This document shows, in pieces, positions 17,762 through 24,558 of a stretch of DNA of 64,000 nucleotides. Position numbers and translations under genes: made by a program. The notes below the pieces were generated by a model that saw only the letters and a program-made list of their open reading frames with translations, made no database searches and was not told where the DNA came from. Positions within the stretch are counted from its first letter, which is position 1, and the number at the start of each line of letters is the position of its first letter. The stretch is from the NCBI GenBank assembly GCA_902622595.1, contig CACNQM010000003.1, positions 62,001 through 126,000 on the forward strand. The letters are read 5' to 3'. Origin of the DNA: an uncultured Bacteroidota bacterium (lineage in GTDB: Bacteria; Bacteroidota; Bacteroidia; Flavobacteriales; Flavobacteriaceae).

Positions 17762-19071
17762 TGTCTAGTTTAAGAGTAAAAGGTGGAGTAAAGTTATCTG
17801 GTGAAATAACACCCCAGGGTGCAAAAAATGAAGCACTTCAAGTTATTTGCGCTACGCTACTATCAGATAATGACATAATTATTTCAAACATTCCCAATAT
17901 TATTGATGTCGTAAAACTAATTGATATATTAAAAAGCTTAGGGGTTAAGGTAAATAAGCTAGAAAAAGGAAAATATTCTTTTAACTCACAAAAAATTGAT
18001 TTAAAATATCTTCAAAGTCAAGATTTTATTAATAATGCAAAAAAATTAAGAGGATCAATTATGTTAGTAGGTCCACTTCTTGCTAGGTTTGGCTTAGCTT
18101 CAATTCCTAGACCTGGTGGTGATAAAATAGGTAGGAGAAGATTGGATACACACTTCATAAATCTTCAAAAACTTGGTGCAAAACTTGATTATAACTCAGA
18201 AAATAAAATGTATTCAGTCACTTCAAGTAATTCTCTTGAGGGAACAAATATTTTACTTGATGAAGCATCAGTTACTGGTACTGCAAATATTTTGATGGCC
18301 TCCGTTCTTGCAAAAGGACAAACAACAATTTACAATGCAGCATGTGAACCATACATCCAACAGCTTTGTCTATTATTAAATAAAATGGGTGCAGATATTA
18401 AGGGTATCGGTTCTAATTTTCTAAAAATTAATGGAGTTACATCATTAGGAGGGACGGAACATGATATCCTTCCTGATATGATTGAAATCGGAAGCTGGAT
18501 TGGTTTAGCTGCAATGACGAGAAGTAAATTAAAAATTAAGAACGTATCGTGGGATGATCTAGGTCAAATTCCAGATGTTTTTAGAAAACTTGGAATTACA
18601 ATAAATAGGGAGGGTGACGATATTTTAATACCCGAACACACTAATGGATATTCAATCTCAAATTATATTGATGGTTCTATACTGACTATTTCAGATGCTC
18701 CTTGGCCAGGATTTAGTCCTGACCTTATATCAGTTATCCTTGTTGTTGCAACACAAGCTAATGGAAGCACACTAATACATCAAAAAATGTTTGAAAGTAG
18801 ATTATTTTTCGTAGACAAATTAATTGATATGGGTGCAAAAATAATTTTATGTGATCCTCATAGAGCATCTGTTATTGGACATAACTTTAAATCCTCCTTA
18901 AAACCTACAACAATGACATCACCAGATATTAGAGCAGGTATTGCATTATTAATTGCTGCACTATCTGCCTCAGGCGAAAGTATCATCCAGAATGTTGAAC
19001 AAATAGATAGAGGCTATGAAAATATTGTGGATAGATTAAAATCTATTGGTGCAGATATAGATAGGGTATAG
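17761..19071 (+). CDS. murA: UDP-N-acetylglucosamine 1-carboxyvinyltransferase (MurA)
   Basis: 436 aa, first committed step of peptidoglycan synthesis (enolpyruvyl transfer from PEP to UDP-GlcNAc). GAKNEALQ (K22/N23) and the loop motif RPGGDKIGRRRLD identify it. The residue equivalent to the catalytic Cys115 of E. coli is Asp here (D121). Cys-to-Asp MurAs remain active and are not alkylated by fosfomycin. Coupled to DUF4290 upstream; its stop is 2 nt from the convergent TIGR03643 gene end. Confidence 0.94.
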   Translation: MSSLRVKGGVKLSGEITPQGAKNEALQVICATLLSDNDIIISNIPNIIDVVKLIDILKSLGVKVNKLEKGKYSFNSQKIDLKYLQSQDFINNAKKLRGSIMLVGPLLARFGLASIPRPGGDKIGRRRLDTHFINLQKLGAKLDYNSENKMYSVTSSNSLEGTNILLDEASVTGTANILMASVLAKGQTTIYNAACEPYIQQLCLLLNKMGADIKGIGSNFLKINGVTSLGGTEHDILPDMIEIGSWIGLAAMTRSKLKIKNVSWDDLGQIPDVFRKLGITINREGDDILIPEHTNGYSISNYIDGSILTISDAPWPGFSPDLISVILVVATQANGSTLIHQKMFESRLFFVDKLIDMGAKIILCDPHRASVIGHNFKSSLKPTTMTSPDIRAGIALLIAALSASGESIIQNVEQIDRGYENIVDRLKSIGADIDRV

Positions 19072-19073
19072 TA

Positions 19074-19355
19074 CTATCTCTTAGAGATTTTATTATTTGA
19101 GATATTTCTTTGCAGTTTACATTTGAATCTATCTACACTGTTCTCCCTTAATTTTGAGTGTTTTGTCTTTCTTCCGCTCACTCTTTCTCTCCACAATTTA
19201 AAGCTGCTTTTCTTTAAATTATTTCTCATTATAGCAATTAACTCTTTTTCATTTATATCAAACTGATTAAATATTGCTTCAAATGGAGTTCTATCTTCCC
19301 AAGCCATTTCAATAATTCTGTCAATTTCCTCTAAGCTCTTACTTTTCATTATCAA
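19074..19355 (-). CDS. TIGR03643/DUF2805 family protein, photolyase-associated
   Basis: 93 aa, basic at the C-terminus. LEEIDRIIEMAWEDRTPFEA and SFKLWRERVSGRKTKH match TIGR03643, short proteins with a helix-turn-helix look that usually sit beside photolyases in aquatic bacteria. Function unknown; DNA or RNA binding is possible. It overlaps the upstream photolyase gene by 17 nt and is the last gene of the cassette. Confidence 0.8.
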   Translation of the reverse strand: MIMKSKSLEEIDRIIEMAWEDRTPFEAIFNQFDINEKELIAIMRNNLKKSSFKLWRERVSGRKTKHSKLRENSVDRFKCKLQRNISNNKISKR

Positions 19356-20829
19356 TTTTGTCTAAAAATTTTTCTGCATTTATAATATGGTTCTCTTTTT
19401 TTTCAGAACTCATTTTATCAAAAGTATTTACAAGCATCCTGAGTCTTGGATTTTTTATAAAAAAATCTCTTTGCTTATCCATAAATCTCCAAAATAAGCC
19501 GTCCCAAACAATATCCCAATCACCTTTTTTATAATCACTCATTTTATAAACATAATTACTACTACTTATATATGGCTTTGTGGACATCAAGCCACCATCA
19601 GCAAATTGGCTCATTCCGTAGACATTTGGGACCATTACCCAATCATAAGAATCAATAAATAATTCCATGAACCATATGTAGACCTCATCAGGGTCAAACT
19701 CACAAAGTAACATAAAGTTTCCTAGTATCATAAGTCTTTCAATATGATGTAAGTAACCGGTTTCAAGAACTTTTTTAATGGAATTATCAATTGGCTCTAT
19801 TCCTGTTTCACCGGTGTAAAAAGATTTTGGAATCTTTCTTTTAAATCCCCAATAATTCAAAGTCCTTTCATAACTTCCCTTGGTCTTATAAATACCTCTA
19901 ATAAATTCTCTCCAGCCTATTATCTGCCTTATAAAACCCTCGGTTGAGTTAATAGAAATGTTATTCTTTTTAGAAAAATCTATTGATTTGCTTATTACAT
20001 GTTTTGGGCTAAGAAGACCAACATTCATAAGTGGACTTAGTATGCTATGATTTAATGTTGTTTCATCTTTAACTATAGCATCCTCATAGTCACCAAACAT
20101 CATAAATCTATTTTTTAAAAAATCATCAAACCATTTTTCAGATGCATCAAAAGTAACTGGATAATTAAACAAACCCATATTCCCATAGTTTTCTTTGAAG
20201 TATTTATCTGTATATGAATGAGATTCTTTGATATATCTAGTCTCTTTTGGAATATCAATTTTAGGAGGAATTTCATCTTTTGGATATTTCTTTCTGTTTA
20301 ATATATCATATGTCCACTCACCACCTTCTGGTCTTCCATCAGAATCAATAAGTATATTTCTTTTTTTTCTTTCAGACTTATAAAAAGAAGTTTGAAAAAA
20401 CTTTTTTTTGGATTCTTTAAAAAAATCTTCAAGATCTTCGTTGGTGTTTAAAAAGTGGGGAGACTCATGAATCAAAAGATCTATATTGTGTTCATTACAT
20501 TTTCTCTTTATTCTTTTATTCAACAGGTAATCAACTGTATCGTACATTTCAATAAGATTGAATCCTTGAGATTTCAACATATCTAATAAGTTTAAAATAT
20601 TAGAATCATGATCATTTGAATCTATGTATGAGACCATGATACCTTGACTTTTTAAATAATCCTCATAGAATTTCATTGTTGACCTATGAAATGAAATCTT
20701 CTGTTTATGAAATTTATATTGTCTGAAAAATAGATATTCTTCAACTAAGAAAATATGATTATTAGTACTAATTAAATTACTATCCTTGAAAAGCTGATTT
20801 GGAAAGACTAGACAACACTTATTAATCAT
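19339..20829 (-). CDS. FeS-BCP/PhrB-type cryptochrome-photolyase lacking the Fe-S ligands
   Basis: 496 aa, full length for the COG3046 (prokaryotic 6-4 photolyase) group. Family landmarks: HRSTMKFYEDYL (48-59), EGGEWTYD (168-175), RQIIGWREFIRG (301-312), HHIERLMILGNF (361-372, with the histidine pair used in repair), and PNVYGMSQFADGG. PhrB proteins hold a [4Fe-4S] cluster with one Cys after the TGET segment and three in the SDYC..C...C region. Here those places read TGETGIEPIDNS and SDYKKGDWDIVWDGLFW, with a deletion and no cysteine. The only cysteines are 5, 6, 111 and 376. The FAD region looks intact, so it is probably an active light enzyme without the cluster. It overlaps the DASH gene by 8 nt. 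Confidence 0.88.
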   Translation of the reverse strand: MINKCCLVFPNQLFKDSNLISTNNHIFLVEEYLFFRQYKFHKQKISFHRSTMKFYEDYLKSQGIMVSYIDSNDHDSNILNLLDMLKSQGFNLIEMYDTVDYLLNKRIKRKCNEHNIDLLIHESPHFLNTNEDLEDFFKESKKKFFQTSFYKSERKKRNILIDSDGRPEGGEWTYDILNRKKYPKDEIPPKIDIPKETRYIKESHSYTDKYFKENYGNMGLFNYPVTFDASEKWFDDFLKNRFMMFGDYEDAIVKDETTLNHSILSPLMNVGLLSPKHVISKSIDFSKKNNISINSTEGFIRQIIGWREFIRGIYKTKGSYERTLNYWGFKRKIPKSFYTGETGIEPIDNSIKKVLETGYLHHIERLMILGNFMLLCEFDPDEVYIWFMELFIDSYDWVMVPNVYGMSQFADGGLMSTKPYISSSNYVYKMSDYKKGDWDIVWDGLFWRFMDKQRDFFIKNPRLRMLVNTFDKMSSEKKENHIINAEKFLDKIDNEK

Positions 20830-22114
20830 CTAACCAAGTTTTTTCGTATAATTTATTAGGGTCATATCTTTCAGATTGAAGTTTTGGATTAAATTTTCTA
20901 AATGGCATTGAATCGTTTCCTATACCTGCGTTATATAGCCAATTTCCGTAATTGCTGTGAACATCATAGTCAATTAGCATTGACTCAAAGTACTCAGCAC
21001 CAATTCTCCAATCAATTTTCAACTCTTTAGTTAAATAATTTGCAACATTTTGTCTGCCTCTATTTGACATAAACCCTGTCTCAAGAAGTTCAATCATATT
21101 TGCATTTACAAATGGTTCATTTGTTTCACCTTTAATCCAATTAGACAATATCTCGGTGTCTGTTGACCACTCTTTATTATCACCATATATTCCATCTTTA
21201 CTAAAAAACTTGTCTTTATGTTGCATTGAAACATACTTAAAAAAATCTCTCCAAATAAGTTCAAAGTATAACCAATATGTAGAATCATTTTTATCTACTT
21301 CTGATTCATATTTTTTCAACTGGTTGTAAATGTATTTTGCAGAAACTGATCCATTCGCTAACCATGGTGAAAATTTTGAACTGTAATTTTCTCCGATTAG
21401 TCCATTTCTAGTTGACTTATAATTTGATACATTTTTTGTATTAAAGAAGTAATCATCAATTCTTTTTTTACCATTAATTTCTCCACCATTAAACTTAAAT
21501 ACAGAGTTTCTATGAACATCAAAATGGTCGAACCCTAAATCCGACAGTGATGGTACTGTGTAGTCAATTGCAATTTTATTGTCATTATTTAATGGTTTTG
21601 GTATTGGTAAAATATTATCAACAGATAAATACTTTTCACATTTTTTTCTAAAATTAGAAAAACCTCTGGGGATATTGTCATATAGAGTTTTTACATCCTT
21701 GGGTGAATATAAAAACTGATCGAAATCTTTAACCAAATCAATGTTTTCAGGAAAATATGATTCTTCTAAAAGCTCATCTCTTGTCCATTCTGTTTGAAGA
21801 AAGACTTTCTCTATTTCATATTGTTTAATTATATGGGGAATTGATTTATCAAGATAATCATGAGTTATAATTAAAGATATATTTAGTTTTTCAAGTTGGT
21901 TTTTTAATTCTTTTACTGATTCTAGAAAAAATTTTACTCTAAATTTCTCTGTTTTTTTAAATCCATAATTTGTATAAATAAAATTTCTTGGGTCAATATT
22001 TATGAACCCAATAATTTTATCCGAACTATTTATTGCATTGGTTAATGAACTATTGTCTTCAACCCTCAAATTGTTTCTAAACCATACTAAACTATTTATC
22101 TTTTGCTTCTGCAT
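20822..22114 (-). CDS. cryptochrome DASH / photolyase family protein
   Basis: 430 aa. N-terminal antenna (photolyase alpha/beta) domain SLVWFRNNLRVEDNSSL, with KFRVKFFLESVKELKNQL. C-terminal FAD domain: SKFSPWLANGSVSAKYIY, WRDFFKYV, SNRGRQNVANYL, DWRIGAEYFESMLIDYD and NWLYNAGIGNDS. These are the DASH subgroup signatures. DASH proteins repair CPDs in single-stranded DNA or act as light sensors. No C-terminal extension. It overlaps the upstream DUF2256 mini-gene by 19 nt and the downstream photolyase by 8 nt, so expression is coupled. Confidence 0.9.
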   Translation of the reverse strand: MQKQKINSLVWFRNNLRVEDNSSLTNAINSSDKIIGFINIDPRNFIYTNYGFKKTEKFRVKFFLESVKELKNQLEKLNISLIITHDYLDKSIPHIIKQYEIEKVFLQTEWTRDELLEESYFPENIDLVKDFDQFLYSPKDVKTLYDNIPRGFSNFRKKCEKYLSVDNILPIPKPLNNDNKIAIDYTVPSLSDLGFDHFDVHRNSVFKFNGGEINGKKRIDDYFFNTKNVSNYKSTRNGLIGENYSSKFSPWLANGSVSAKYIYNQLKKYESEVDKNDSTYWLYFELIWRDFFKYVSMQHKDKFFSKDGIYGDNKEWSTDTEILSNWIKGETNEPFVNANMIELLETGFMSNRGRQNVANYLTKELKIDWRIGAEYFESMLIDYDVHSNYGNWLYNAGIGNDSMPFRKFNPKLQSERYDPNKLYEKTWLDD

Positions 22115-22233
22115 AATTTGCTACAGTATTTAACTCCATCCCAATTTTTCTCCCACTTTTTTCTCCATGAGAATTCAAGACCACATATATTGCATTTTTT
22201 TGTTGGTAAATTTTCTTTTTTGACTCCTCTCAT
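22096..22233 (-). CDS. DUF2256 zinc-ribbon mini-protein
   Basis: 45 aa, ATG at 22231-22233 and TAA at 22096-22098. The product begins MRGVKKENLPTKKCNICG, continues FSWRKKWEKNWDGVKYC and ends SKLCRSKR. Four cysteines (C14-x2-C17, C37-x3-C41) form a zinc-ribbon pattern in a very basic chain, which matches DUF2256, commonly found next to cryptochromes and photolyases in marine bacteria. Its ATG overlaps the SDR stop by one base (TAATG), and its 3' end overlaps the DASH gene by 19 nt. Possible nucleic-acid binding partner of the photolyases; this is inference. Confidence 0.88.
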   Translation of the reverse strand: MRGVKKENLPTKKCNICGLEFSWRKKWEKNWDGVKYCSKLCRSKR

Positions 22234-22925
22234 TAATTAGTTTTAAGTGAACTGATTCCTCCATCAAATGGAATTATTTGACCAGTCATCCATTTACTTT
22301 TTTCACTTAATAAAAAATTAACCATTTCAGATATATCTTGAGCTGAACCAATCTCTTTCATTGGATGTCTATTTTTAGCGTTATCCTTTTTTGAATCAGA
22401 GTTTAGAAATTTTTCTGCCATTGGAGTGTCAAGTATAGATGGTGCAATAGCATTTACTCTTATTTTTGGGGCAAACTCGGCTGCAAGAGATCGAGTCAAA
22501 CCTTCAATAGCACCCTTAGAAGCAGAAACTGAGCTATGAAAAGGCATTCCTAACTTAACTGCGACTGTACTAAACATTACAATACTTGGATTATTAGCAG
22601 ACTGAAGTCTAGGTAAAATTTTTTGTAGTATTTTGACACAACCCATTACATTAATATTAAAATCATCCATAAATGTAGATGGCTTAATGCCTTTAAATGG
22701 TCTGAGATTTATTGTGCCTGGTAAGTATACAAAACCATCAATCTGATCAGGTAACCAATCCAATTCAAATTCTTCGTCTAAATTAAGTACATCAGACTTA
22801 ATCTCTGTACCATTAAAGATTTCTGTATTTCTAGTAGATATAAATACGTTATTATTATCTACAAGTTTTTTTGAAAGTTCATAACCAATTCCTGTCGAAC
22901 CTCCTATTAAAAGTATATTTTTCAT
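22233..22925 (-). CDS. short-chain dehydrogenase/reductase family protein, catalytic Tyr absent
   Basis: 230 aa Rossmann protein. The nucleotide-binding motif GGSTGIGYEL (8-17) and the C-terminal GQIIPFDGGIS are standard SDR. Ser119 is present in MFSTVAVK, but the YxxxK motif reads V133-S-A-S-K137, so the catalytic Tyr is Val. The chain may therefore bind NAD(P) without classical dehydrogenase chemistry, or use another residue. Its ATG is immediately preceded by the SRPBCC stop codon, and its own stop is fused to the DUF2256 start. I recall related SDRs beside photolyases in other marine flavobacteria; substrate unknown. Confidence 0.82.
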   Translation of the reverse strand: MKNILLIGGSTGIGYELSKKLVDNNNVFISTRNTEIFNGTEIKSDVLNLDEEFELDWLPDQIDGFVYLPGTINLRPFKGIKPSTFMDDFNINVMGCVKILQKILPRLQSANNPSIVMFSTVAVKLGMPFHSSVSASKGAIEGLTRSLAAEFAPKIRVNAIAPSILDTPMAEKFLNSDSKKDNAKNRHPMKEIGSAQDISEMVNFLLSEKSKWMTGQIIPFDGGISSLKTN

Positions 22926-23390
22926 TTATTTGTGATCTCCAAAGATTTTTATTAATTCTTGCTTTCTGTATTTAAAAATACTGTTCAATTTAGAATTAAT
23001 AAATAGGAAATTAATCAGTACTCCAAATGGTCCTAAAGGTATCTTGTAATGAATTACATCTTCAATTAATACACCATTTTCTATTTCCTTAAGAAAATGC
23101 TTGTGATGCCAGAAGCTGTAAGGACCAAATCTTTGTTCATCAATGAAAAACTCTTTGTCTCTAACTTGAGTAATTTCAGTGACCCAATTAATTTTTACAC
23201 CAAGCAATGGTTTAACAGTATACTGTATTATTTGACCTGGGTAGGCTTTCTTTTTATCCCAATCAGTTATATTGAAATCCATAGACTTGGGTGTTATTAA
23301 TTCTAAATTGTTGGGCGATGATAAAAAATCCCATGCTTCATTCAAACTAATAGGTAGCTTTTGTGAATATTTTAACTTAAAGATTTTCAT
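22926..23390 (-). CDS. SRPBCC family protein (COG4276-like)
   Basis: 154 aa from the ATG at 23388-23390 (MKIFKLKYSQKLPIS). NLELITPKSMDFNI, PGQIIQYTVKPLLG, FGPYSFWHHKHF and EDVIHYKIPLGPFG match the SRPBCC group often misnamed cell division inhibitor. It is a helix-grip fold that probably binds a hydrophobic ligand. The longer frame to 23459 lies inside maf, so I take the internal ATG. It overlaps maf by 14 nt and abuts the SDR gene. Confidence 0.82.
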   Translation of the reverse strand: MKIFKLKYSQKLPISLNEAWDFLSSPNNLELITPKSMDFNITDWDKKKAYPGQIIQYTVKPLLGVKINWVTEITQVRDKEFFIDEQRFGPYSFWHHKHFLKEIENGVLIEDVIHYKIPLGPFGVLINFLFINSKLNSIFKYRKQELIKIFGDHK

Positions 23391-23973
23391 TAATAATTTT
23401 AATAATTTGATCTGTTGTTTGAGGTACAGGTAGCCCCAAAACACTAGTATAGCTGCCATTTACATGTTCAACTCCAATCATACCTATCCAGTCTTGAATA
23501 CCATAACTCCCAGCTTTGTCTATTGGATTAACATTTTCAACATAATAGTCTATTTCACTATCAGTTAGATTCTTATAAATAACAGTTGTGCTTTCCGTAA
23601 GAATTTTAAAATTGTTCGTAGTTAAAAAACCAACTGAAGTAATAACATCATGGGATTTACCTGCAAATAATTTAAGCATATATTTTGCTTCTTTCTTATC
23701 CTTTGGCTTACCTAGGCATTTATTTTCAAACCAGACAAGTGTATCAGCAGTAATAATGATTTCATTTTCTTTGATTAACTTATTAAAAGCATCTGACTTG
23801 TTTTTGACAATATATTCTGAAATTTCTGTTCCTTGAAGAGAATCTGGAAAACTTTCATCAACAGGGATGGACATTACTGAAAAATTGATTCCAGTCATAC
23901 CTAATAGCTCTTTTCTTCTTGAAGATCCTGAGCCTAAGATAATATTATACTTTGATTTATTTACTAAATCCAT
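23377..23973 (-). CDS. maf: Maf family nucleotide pyrophosphatase
   Basis: 198 aa. IILGSGSSRRKELL at the N-terminus, IITADTLVWFE (catalytic Asp), KAGSYGIQ and NGSYTSVLGLP near the C-terminus identify a Maf protein of the YhdE type, which hydrolyses dTTP/UTP and modified nucleotides and prevents their incorporation. Overlaps kdsC by 10 nt upstream and the SRPBCC gene by 14 nt downstream. Confidence 0.92.
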   Translation of the reverse strand: MDLVNKSKYNIILGSGSSRRKELLGMTGINFSVMSIPVDESFPDSLQGTEISEYIVKNKSDAFNKLIKENEIIITADTLVWFENKCLGKPKDKKEAKYMLKLFAGKSHDVITSVGFLTTNNFKILTESTTVIYKNLTDSEIDYYVENVNPIDKAGSYGIQDWIGMIGVEHVNGSYTSVLGLPVPQTTDQIIKIINENL

Positions 23974-24464
23974 TTACCATGAATCCTCATTACTTGTTCA
24001 ATTACATCTCTTACACATCCATATCCACCTTTTTTGTGTGATACATAATCACATATTGATTTAACATCAACAGATGCATCCTTAGGACAAGAAGATATGC
24101 CGACGACCTTAAGCGGTTTAATATCTGGATTGTCATCACCCATATAAAGAATATTTTTTTTCTCAATACCCTTATCCTTCATGAAGTTATCTAATATTTC
24201 AATTTTGTTGAATGCTTTAAGGAAAACATCCTCAACACCTAATGAATTAAGTCTTGTTCTCACATTTTCCTGCATACCACCAGATATAATAGCAATTCTA
24301 TATCCTTTAGATATAGCATGTTTTATAGCATAGCCATCTTTTGCATTGAATTGCCTATCAATTTTTCCATCATGAGTGTAAATAATTTTACCATTTGTCA
24401 TAACTCCATCAACATCAAAAATGAAAGTTGTTATGTCTTTTAATCTTGTCTTATAACTGTCCAT
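23964..24464 (-). CDS. kdsC: 3-deoxy-D-manno-octulosonate 8-phosphate phosphatase, KdsC-type HAD
   Basis: 166 aa HAD phosphatase of the C0 type. Motif I is FDVDGVMTNG, motif II is ISGG, motif III includes K and the acidic YMGDDNPDIKPL. KdsC removes phosphate from KDO-8-P in lipid A/LPS core synthesis; kdsA of the same pathway is at 39.4-40.2 kb. It is the first gene of the eight-gene minus-strand run leading to the photolyases, so envelope and repair genes may share a transcript. Confidence 0.88.
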   Translation of the reverse strand: MDSYKTRLKDITTFIFDVDGVMTNGKIIYTHDGKIDRQFNAKDGYAIKHAISKGYRIAIISGGMQENVRTRLNSLGVEDVFLKAFNKIEILDNFMKDKGIEKKNILYMGDDNPDIKPLKVVGISSCPKDASVDVKSICDYVSHKKGGYGCVRDVIEQVMRIHGKWI

Positions 24465-24490
24465 AATATTTATTTCAAATTTAAATAAAC

Positions 24491-24514
24491 TTTAACATGA
24501 TATTCGATGTTAAA
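24491..24514. promoter_or_regulatory. inverted repeat in the kdsC/ccsA divergent gap
   Basis: TTTAACAT (24491-24498) and ATGTTAAA (24507-24514) form perfect 8-nt arms around an 8-nt spacer, in the 94-nt gap between the two divergent starts. It could be an operator; in such AT-rich DNA chance is possible. Confidence 0.35.
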
Positions 24515-24539
24515 TGACTAATTATTAAAATTTCGTATT

Positions 24540-24547
24540 TATCTTTG
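24540..24547 (+). promoter_or_regulatory. candidate -7 box of the ccsA unit
   Basis: TATCTTTG fits TAnnTTTG and lies 11 nt before the ATG at 24559, predicting a nearly leaderless mRNA. No clear -33 element. Confidence 0.3.
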
Positions 24548-24558
24548 ATGGCTTTAAA

